Assembly: GCA_033296875.1 (NCBI GenBank)
Contig: MU860048.1
Span: forward strand, 78,405-142,404
Direction of reading: 5' to 3'
DNA from: Achaetomium macrosporum
Lineage: Eukaryota; Ascomycota; Sordariomycetes; Sordariales; Chaetomiaceae
Length of the DNA stretch: 64,000 bases
In this document: piece by piece, positions 56,323 to 64,000 of the stretch
Layout: each line of letters starts with the position of its first letter
Numbering within the stretch: the stretch's first letter is position 1
Program-made: the position numbers and the translations under genes
The notes under the pieces: generated by a model
What the model was told of the DNA's origin: nothing
What the model saw: only the letters and a program-made list of their open reading frames with translations
The model's database searches: none

Positions 56323-57289
56323 GTATTTTGCGATTAGTCGCCCTGAAGACGGTAGGGGACGAGTCCGGAGCCTATCAACCCCGTATTTAGTGCTGGATAT
56401 GGCAGCCTCAACGAGGCGTGGTCTTGGCAGGAGAAGAGGACAATTCAATTCATCAACGCGGGGCCAGCCTTCTTCTTGGGGGGTTCTGCAAGGTGAAATA
56501 GTGGGGCCTCGACCTCCAGTCGGGCGGTGATATCCCGATGATGGAGACCCTCTGGGTTGAGGAAAGGACCCGTCCACCCGGCTTCCACATGAGCCCCGCA
56601 CACCCGGCCGGCACCCCAGATGGGCAGGGGAGCGCGCTCGCCGGGTCGGATGTCAGATGCCTTGACGGGGTTTCGTATGTCAAGTTGCGATAGCCGCTCC
56701 CTGCGCGAACGAGAGTTACAGGGCCCGTCTGCCCTCGCGGTTGAAACAGGACGACACAACCAGTTAGGTACCTCATAGACAGCCCAGCGGGAGGCGCCAA
56801 GTAGCCGACCCGGAGCCAGGCGTTCCCGCATCCCGTTTCGCCTCTTGGGTCCGGAGACGGGCCTGGACCCTGCCGCCGGCGTCACGGGCTGCATTGTTAT
56901 GCGGGCTGCTGCAAGTCATTCATCGGCCATGCTCGGCACTTCGTATGCTCATCTTACGCACGCGAGGACACAACGAGAAGAATTCAGAACACTATGCTCC
57001 CTTCGAGAGTGAACGGCTTCAGACATAGTTGAAAGTGACCATAAATACATTCCACATTGTTGTCCGCCATGGTATAGCCGACTGGCGGCACCTGGCTTGT
57101 GCAACTCTGGGCTTATTAACGGTAGCCCTTATTACCCCGCGATCACCAGCAGCCAATTTCGCTTCCCCACACGAAGCAACCCCTCACCATCTGGCCAGAA
57201 AAGGCCGTACACCCAACATCGATATCAGCCGGACTTGACGGAACGAACTTCATTCGGCTGCTAATACAGCGCCTTGCTCTTAAAGTATT

Positions 57290-57352
57290 TTATTTCTTTC
57301 TTTTCCTTATTTATCCCTCTCTTTTTCTGTCTCTTTTTCTGTTCTTTTAGAT
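57290..57352 (+). promoter_or_regulatory. pyrimidine-rich tract
   Basis: A long T/C-rich run about 0.5 kb before the regulator ATG. CT-rich tracts near transcription starts are common in filamentous fungal promoters. Confidence 0.35.
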
Positions 57353-57833
57353 TTGATTCTATCTGCTTGACTCCTCATCTGGTGAAACTCTGGAGTTGAG
57401 TTGGTGTATGTATGTACATACGGCCTTTTCTGTTCATTGGGGTCTCCCCTGAAGGTGCACGCACCCGGTGGGTCCACAAGTCCCCTGGTGGAATTCGGCG
57501 TATCGGGTGCACTTGCACCGCGATAAAACGCCCGAGATCTCTCCACTGTTCGCCTCGTTCCTCTACTCAACATTACCCCGAACCGATCCACGGAGCATTG
57601 GTTGTCGCCCTGCGTTTCCTCGTTGGTGGCGATTGGGAGATAACGCATTTGCGCATGCCCCGTGACCGTATCAGTCGCACGTGTCAATCGGCTTCAAGCC
57701 CTGCGAAGCGCTGCGGCGTAAGCTGGGCTTCGGCTCGTCTCGTGCTCCACTTTCCCCTCCAACCTCCCGAGTCCCGCTTTCGCGTGGTGACTGCCGTCGC
57801 GGGCGGCGATCACTCGCCGTCGGCGATCCGGCC

Positions 57834-60575
57834 ATGATGCAGGCCCAAGCCCCCCGATACAATGGTCTGCAACTGCAGTCCTCGCCGCAGCCTACCCATC
57901 CGCAGCCGCATGCGCACCAGGATCCTCCAGAGAGCGACGATGGCGGCCAGCAGAGCGCAGACGACCTCGACCACGACGACGACCAGCACGAAGGTGCTCG
58001 CCTTGGAAAGCGCAAGCGGCCCATATCCGTCTCGTAAGTAGATGTGCCCGCTGCAGCAGCCATCAGATTACCGTCCCGGTCGGCAACTCCGATGCTGATG
58101 CCGCCCCAGGTGTGAGCTCTGCAAGCAGCGGAAAGTAGGCCTCCCTATTCACTCACTTAATCGGGGATACACCCTCCCAACGTCGATCGACAGCCCTGCT
58201 GACTGGTGCAGGTGAAATGCGACCGTGGCCAGCCGTCATGCGGGTGGTGTAGCCGCAATGGCGCCCTCTGCGAGTACAAGGAGAGGAAAAAGCCAGGGTT
58301 GCGGGCGGGCTATGGCCGCGAGTTGGAGCAGCGCCTGGACAAGCTCGAGGAAAGGTTACGGCTACACTCCGAGATTCTGCAGTCGTTGACGTCCAACAAT
58401 AGTCCGGGGAGCGGGCATGTTAGCGGTGGCGGCACGCTAGCACAACACAACGCCGCCCCGAGTGTCAGGGGTAGCAACCAGAGCCTGCCCAGCGATCATG
58501 GCACCCCTCAAGACACGATGCCGCCCGTCTTTTCGCGTCCCGGCCACGATGCGATTCGGACCCCGCAAGCCGAGACGGCGCTATTCCTCCAAAAACCCTC
58601 GACATCGATCGACTTTGGGCTATCGGGCGCGTCAGGACACGACAGCTTCCCCGCCGTCTCTGGCATTTCGCCGCGAAGCCATATGCGGACGGCCATGGCG
58701 CCAAGCGCTGCGGCGCAAGAGTACTATGGAACTGGACCCGCCGCCCAGCATCTGCAATCGCCCTCCGCGACCACGCATCACTCCGGCCAAATAGCATCGG
58801 AGCAGGAGCTTCCGCCCTATGACTTGCTATACGCCTTGGCAGACCTGTACTTCAAGCACGTCAATACCTGGTGCCCGATCTTACACCGCAAGACCACGCT
58901 GGATTCTCTGTTTGGGCCGTCGATGATCGACGAGGAGGACAAAATCCTGCTGCATGCTATCGTCGCCACCGCCATGCGGTACTCGACCGACGTGCGGCTC
59001 ACTGAGGAAAGCCGGCAGCGGTACCACGATGCGTCCAAGCAGCGCGTGCTTCTGTACGGCATGGAGCACCTGTCGGTCAAGTCGCTGCAAGCGCTGGTTA
59101 TTTTGGCCCTGGACCTCTGCGGCAGCAGCAACGGGCCCCCGGGCTGGAACATAATGGCGCTGATCACGCGAGCCGTGGTGCAGCTCGGGCTGACGGTCGA
59201 AAGCAACTCGTTCTCAGTCGCCCCAAATTTCACCTCGATTTATACGCTGCGCGCCATGATCTTACCAGAGCCACGGGACTTTATCGAGGAGGAGTCACGA
59301 CGGCGGTTGTTCTGGATGGTGTACTTGCTCGACCGATATGCCACCATCGCGACGGCCTTCGAGTTTGGCATCGACGACCGTGAGATCGACCGCACGCTAC
59401 CATGCCGCGACGACCTCTGGATGAAGAACCAGAAAGTCGAGACACGCTGGTTTCGCGCTGCCGATATCAAGCCCGACAGCCTCTGCGGCAACGGGTCAGA
59501 ACACGAAGTCGACAAGCCCGAGAACCTGGGCGCATTCAGCTACTACATCGAGATCCTCGGCATCCTCTCCAAAATCCACAAGTTCCTCAAAGAGCCCGTC
59601 GACATCAGCGCGCTGTCGGACGTCGAAACCTGGCAAATGCGCTACAAAGAGCTCGACAACATGCTGGCCGCCTGGAAATTTGGCCTGCCAGGCGAATACG
59701 GCAACATGGCCAAACTCTTCCAGCCCGCCTCGGCCAAAACCATCAACTGCGGCTGGGTGATGCTGCACGCGACGTACCACACGGCCGTCATCCGCCTGCA
59801 CTCCTCCGCCGCCTACCCCACCACGCGCTCCCCGATCTTCACGCCGAGCTACTCGGCCTCGCAGCGCTGCCACGCCGCCGTCGAGAACATCTCGGCCCTG
59901 TGCGAGTTCGTCGTCAACAACAACCTCCTCCTCAAGCTCGGCCCGCCCTTCGCCTTCACCCTCTGGGTCGCCGCCCGCGTGCTGCTCGTGCACGGCAGCA
60001 CCGTCGAGCGCAAGCTCAGCCCGCAGATCGGGCCCTTCGTGGATACCCTGCGGGAGATGGGCCGGTACTGGCCTGTCGCGGCGCGGTATTGCAGCCTGCT
60101 GAGCCGGGTGCTGGACGAGCATCGCGACAGCGAGCGGCAAGGCGGGGGCGAGACGCCGAATAGTGTCAGGATCCTGGCCGATATGCGGCGGACGGCGTTC
60201 GATTTGGATTTCTTGATCAGTCGGCAGCCGAGGCATGTGCCGCCGCTGCTCGGCGGGGGGTTGAATGGTGGGGGCGGGGGGAGCAATGGGGGTGGGAACG
60301 GAGGAGGGTGGCAGAGCCGGCTTGCAAGTGTAACGCCTGCGTCGAGAACGCCGGCGCCGAACGAGCTGGAGTATCTGGATGTGTTTGACTTCTTTAATGT
60401 GCCTAGGCTGCCGGTGGGGCCCGGGACAGGCGCGGCTGCGGATGGGAATGGGAATGGGATGGATGCTGGGAGCGGGAACGGGACGGTGCCGGGCGAGTTC
60501 AACATCACGGATTTCATGGTGGATGCGAACCGGGACTGGCTGTTTCAGCAGGGGGGGTCTAAGTTTTTGAGTTAA
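57834..60575 (+). CDS. Zn2Cys6 transcription factor, candidate rhamnose regulator (RhaR-like)
   Basis: Three exons: 57834-58033, 58110-58134 (25 nt only) and 58212-60575; 862 residues. The tiny exon completes the zinc cluster CELCKQRKVKCDRGQPSCGW followed by C-x6-C, with the standard six-Cys spacing. A linker and short coiled coil follow (LEQRLDKLEERLRLHSEILQ). The fungal transcription-factor middle homology region then runs from about residue 280 (YALADLYFKHVNTWCPILHR, ALVILALDLCGSSNGPPGWN, RRRLFWMVYLLDRYATIATA) to about 680, and a Gly/Asn-rich C-terminus ends FQQGGSKFLS. A. niger RhaR controls rhamnose catabolism and rhamnogalacturonan-degrading genes; adjacency to LRA1/LRA3 suggests the same here. 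Other xylan- or stress-type regulators remain possible. Confidence 0.85.
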
Positions 60576-61021
60576 TGGGTTTATCGGGGCTGGAGTTAGG
60601 ACTGGACGGGAATGAAAATGGTGTATTATGATATCCCCGTGTCGAGGCGAGGCGTGAGATATATTCTCATTATGAATGGAAATGGAGCAGCGTAGGGTAT
60701 GATACCTTATCCTACTTTACGCCTTGAGCACTTCGCTGTCCCCAGCCCAGCTTTGAGCATCAACGACGCGTGGTATGAAGTGATCAACGGGCTTTGAGGT
60801 TCTCCAATGGTTAAATAGCCATCATCCTCTTGGTCATCTGTGGCGCGGTAACGGACCAGCATCCGGCTCAGCTCGGCAACGCTGCCTAGCTCTCATGCGG
60901 GGTGCGCCAATCCCAGGTTGTATTTACCCATTCCAGAACTTCAATCTCACCTCTTGGCCCTCACTGCCCTCACCTGGCCCACTTGAGCAACCCTCTCATC
61001 ATCTCCTGTCACTCTGATAAA
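60576..61021. other. intergenic region
   Basis: About 450 bp; promoter of the hydrolase; nothing else recognised. Confidence 0.5.
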
Positions 61022-63269
61022 ATGGACAAAAGGCCCGACTTTGTCGCCCCGTTGTTGAAGCAACCTGCACTGGCGGAGACAACACGACGCCATGCGTCAA
61101 GACGCTCCTTCCGGGTTGCCGCCCTGCTCGCGGGCATCGTGATCGTCGGCTGCCTGACCAACTTCCGTCTCTTCCGCTATGTGCCTCGCAGCTCCGTAAG
61201 GGAAGAGCCACCCCCCGTCAACGACGACCCCATGAACCCCTGGGAATCTGTCAGTACCCCCTACTTCCCCTTCACGAACACATCTGACCCATTCCGCAGA
61301 TCACCCCCAGCCCAGAGCTCGAATGGCACCCCTGCTACACCTTCATCAACCCCTCCTTCCTCTGCGCCCGCTTCACCGTTCCCATGGACTACACCTCCAC
61401 TTCATCTCTCAACGACTCAACCAGACCCGCCACTGCCAAAGTCCACATCGCCCTCCTCCTCCTCCCATCCCAAACCCACAACCAAAGTCAAAGCTCCTCG
61501 CCACCAGCGACCAAGCAGCCCCTGTTACTCAACCCAGGCGGCCCCGGCGACTCGGGCGTGACCATCGCTCTCCTCGCCGGCCCGGCCCTGCAAAAGATCC
61601 TCGGCCGGGACCAACCCATTCTCGGCTTTGACCCCCGCGGCGTGGGCTTCACTGTGCCCAGGGCAGATTGCTGGGCTACGCCGCCGCCTCCGTCGTGCAA
61701 GTACAAGCACCACAAGGGTGATGACGACAGTAACTGTGAGGAAGATGTCTCGAGTGGAATGCTGCGACGGTTGCAATGGGAGGGCATGACGCGGGATTTC
61801 GGCGGGATCAACGAGAGTGCGGTGGCGATGCGGCTGATTGATGCGGGCCATCGCGGGGTGAATCGGTTGTGTGGGGAGAAGGATCGCAGGGTCAGAGAGG
61901 TGTGGGGGGACAATATACTGGGGCATGTCAGTACGGCGCATGTGGCGAGGGATATGAAGGAGATTGTTGATGCGTGGGGGCGGTGGGTTGATACACAAGG
62001 GGTGGGAGAAAATAAAGATGAGGAGGGGGAGGCGCTGAAAGGGAAGTTGGTTTATTGGGGTTTCTCGTATGGTACGTATCTTGGTGCGACGTTTGCGAGG
62101 ATGTTTCCGGAGCGGGTGGGCAGGGTGGTGTTGGATAGCGTGGTGGATGGGGAGCTGTACGAGAGTCCGGTGTGGAAGGAGAGTTTGGTGGATGCGGATA
62201 AGGTGCTGGGGGAGTTGTTTAGGTATTGTGTTGAGGCGGGGAGGAAGTGTGATTTGTATCGGACTGGGGATACGCCTGGGGATGTCAAGCGGCGGTATGA
62301 CGAGGTCATAGAGAGGTTGGAGACCAGCCCCGTCACGTTCACCCACCCGGAGCATTTCTACCCGGTCCTCCTCCGCAGCAACTTCGTCAAGCTGCTAGTC
62401 TTCACTATCTTGTACTCACCCGTCCAGGGGTTCCCTGCGCTGGCCACGGTGCTGAACTACATCTACGAGCGTAAGTACGAGCTGCTGGGCGCGCTCTTCC
62501 AGGACGCGCAGCTGCTCTGTTCGATAGCGGGAAACCCGCTCATCACGGGCATGATGACGGACGCCCAGCGCGCCATCATGTGCGGTGACAAGACGCAGCC
62601 GGTGAGTGCTCATCCCCACCCCTGTGACATGCTCTCTCAGTTCATCCCGCTAAATCACCCCAGGTCAACATGACCCTGCCCGAAATAAGCTCTGCCTACG
62701 AAGCCATGGCCGCCACCTCCCAGTTCGCCGACATCTGGATGGAGCTGATGCTGAAGTGCAACGGCTGGAACATTTACCCACCACACCCTTTCCACACCAA
62801 CAAACCTTCAGAAACCGAGCAAACCGAAACCGCCTTCCCGATCCTCTTCCTCTCCAACACCTACGACCCCGTCACCCCTCTCCGCGCGGCGGTCAAAACA
62901 GCGCTTCAGTTCAAAGACGCCGGCCTGCTGGAACAGGAGTCGCTCGGACACTGCACCATCTCGACGGTTTCGCGATGCACGGCGAGGGTGGTCAGGGACT
63001 ATCTCACCTCCGGGAAGGTCCCGCCGCCTCCGAGGGTCCATGATCGGGAAGAGTACACGGGGGAGTGGATGCGATGTGGGGCTGATGAAGTCCCCTGGGG
63101 AGCTGCTGGTGCATATGGGGCCGAGTTTGAGACGGAGGAGGAGCGAGAGATGGTCGAGGGGTGGCGGGCGCTGCAGTTCGTTATGGAACGGACGCAGAGG
63201 TGGGGGGCTGGTGGCATGAAGGGCGGACTGGATGTGCAGGCGGTGCTGAGGTTTGGGGAAAGTGCGTGA
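61022..63269 (+). CDS. membrane-anchored alpha/beta hydrolase with TAP-like C-terminal domain
   Basis: Three exons: 61022-61249, 61300-62601 and 62664-63269; introns 50 and 62 nt; 711 residues. A basic start (MDKRPDF) is followed by one hydrophobic segment (VAALLAGIVIVGCLTNFRLF, about 31-50), so a type II membrane or secreted protein. The hydrolase core has NPGGPGDSG (oxyanion loop), GFDPRGVGFT, nucleophile elbow GFSYGTYLG, the acid in LSNTYDPVTPL and the His in ESLGHCTIS. Family: peptidase S33 / tripeptidyl aminopeptidase-like fungal proteins with the TAP-like C-terminal domain. Likely releases peptides or acts on small esters outside the cytosol; the substrate is not readable. It lies close behind the rhamnose regulator with no evident functional link. 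Confidence 0.9.
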
Positions 63270-63946
63270 TTGTATGCGTGTCCGAGGTTGTATGCTCGTC
63301 CGTATCCTGGGAGCGAAGCGTTGTTGGTTGTGAAGATTCTGGTTTTGTGTTGACTCGGCAGCTGGCAATCTTCCTCTCACCTGTGCGGCGGTGTTGCGAG
63401 CTAGGTACTACTGAATTGTTGATTCTTCCGTCCTGCGATTTCCATGTTATCTCTACAGTAGTTGTCTCGCACATCAGAGACGCACGGTCAAGGGCCTGGG
63501 GATGTTGGCTCCCCGGGGAGTCGTGGTCGTGCTGCGCTCAAATCTGACGTGATGTGTGCAGGCTAGGAACTGCGGAGTAAGGACAACAAGTTTTAACTAG
63601 CATTAACTGGCATAGTTAGTTACCTGTTTCTAGAGAGTCTCTTAATAAGTGCGATACGGCATCTTGTTGGTCACTGGCACTCACTCACTGCTTATTGTAA
63701 ATCGGAACTTTGAGAACTTAAACCTCTCATCTTCTTCGTGGGTTTGCTGCCGCGAAAAGGTCCTTGGGCGCGCAACTTGAAACAAGAATAATGTTGATCG
63801 GGTGGGACACGAATGCTGGTCAAGTACCTGTGTGGCGCTTCCCGTTTTGAGAGGGAAGGCGCAAAGCACATGTAATAGCCGGCCGCTCTTTCCCTTTTGA
63901 GGAGAAGAGGTCAATCATGCGTTCCCAAAACCAACAGCCTCACGTA
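63270..63946. other. intergenic region
   Basis: 3' flank of the hydrolase; nothing recognised before the tRNA. Confidence 0.5.
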
Positions 63947-64000
63947 TCCGGTATAGTGTAACGGCTAACATATCGCGTTTTCACCGCGAAGCTCGGGGTT
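63947..64000 (+). tRNA. tRNA-Glu (UUC), 3' truncated by window edge
   Basis: The sequence from TCCGGTATAGTGTAACGG has the start of a eukaryotic tRNA-Glu: a 7-nt acceptor strand, A/B-box-like D arm (AGTGTAACGGCTAAC), an anticodon stem TCGCG/CGCGA with loop TTTTCAC (anticodon TTC), and the beginning of the T arm (CTCGGGGTT). The 3' part lies outside the window. No intron up to the edge. Confidence 0.88.

Larger units (their letters stand above)
56297..57833. other. divergent promoter region of LRA3 and the regulator
   Basis: About 1.5 kb with no recognised exon. It holds CGG-N3-CCG at 56314-56322 next to the LRA3 start and a pyrimidine-rich tract at about 57290-57352, typical of fungal promoters or leaders. 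Confidence 0.5.

Noticed and set aside
1..64000. Transposons, LTRs or CRISPR-like arrays
   Set aside because: No transposase, reverse transcriptase, long terminal repeats or regular spaced repeats were seen on either strand.

Overview
The window is a 64-kb stretch of nuclear DNA from a filamentous ascomycete (Pezizomycotina, most likely Sordariomycetes). Genes are mostly multi-exon with introns of about 50-90 nt. Families seen include HET, a NACHT-type NLR, Zn2Cys6 and other fungal transcription factors, an Ure2-like GST, Hce2, DUF4360 and TAP-like hydrolases. All exon joins given here were read by eye from donor/acceptor sites and checked for frame arithmetic; none is confirmed by RNA.

Left part (1-20 kb): the 3' part of a DHX29-type DExH helicase; a secreted PL4 rhamnogalacturonan lyase with one missing base; a class I methyltransferase; a fungal-specific transcription factor without a visible zinc finger; a five-exon Ure2-like glutathione transferase; a decayed adenylation-thiolation (NRPS-like) pseudogene; and an acidic protein of unknown function. 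Middle (20-39 kb): the SART3/Prp24-like U6 snRNP factor, then a long gene-poor stretch with one hypothetical two-exon gene, a secreted DUF4360 protein, a divergent bHLH protein, a secreted tyrosinase, an atypical SDR, a second methyltransferase and an Hce2/Ecp2-like secreted protein.

39-53 kb looks like an allorecognition or innate-immunity neighbourhood. It has a NACHT NLR whose reading frame continues past an in-frame UAG into a beta-rich module, and a HET-domain gene truncated by a perfect 19-bp tandem duplication. Between them lie a conserved coiled-coil protein and a secreted NTF2-like protein.

53-61 kb is a compact L-rhamnose catabolism locus: LRA1 (L-rhamnose-1-dehydrogenase), LRA3 (L-rhamnonate dehydratase, four exons) and a Zn2Cys6 regulator that is a RhaR candidate. 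A TGCGG-N3-CCGCA inverted repeat lies upstream of LRA1. The PL4 lyase near 5.7 kb acts on rhamnose-containing pectin, so it would supply the same substrate, though it is not adjacent. The window closes with a membrane-anchored TAP-like alpha/beta hydrolase and the first 54 nt of a tRNA-Glu(UUC) running off the right edge.

A recurring theme is isolated lesions in otherwise well-conserved genes (PL4, NRPS-like, NLR, HET). They may be true pseudogenization or polymorphism, or assembly errors; raw reads would decide.
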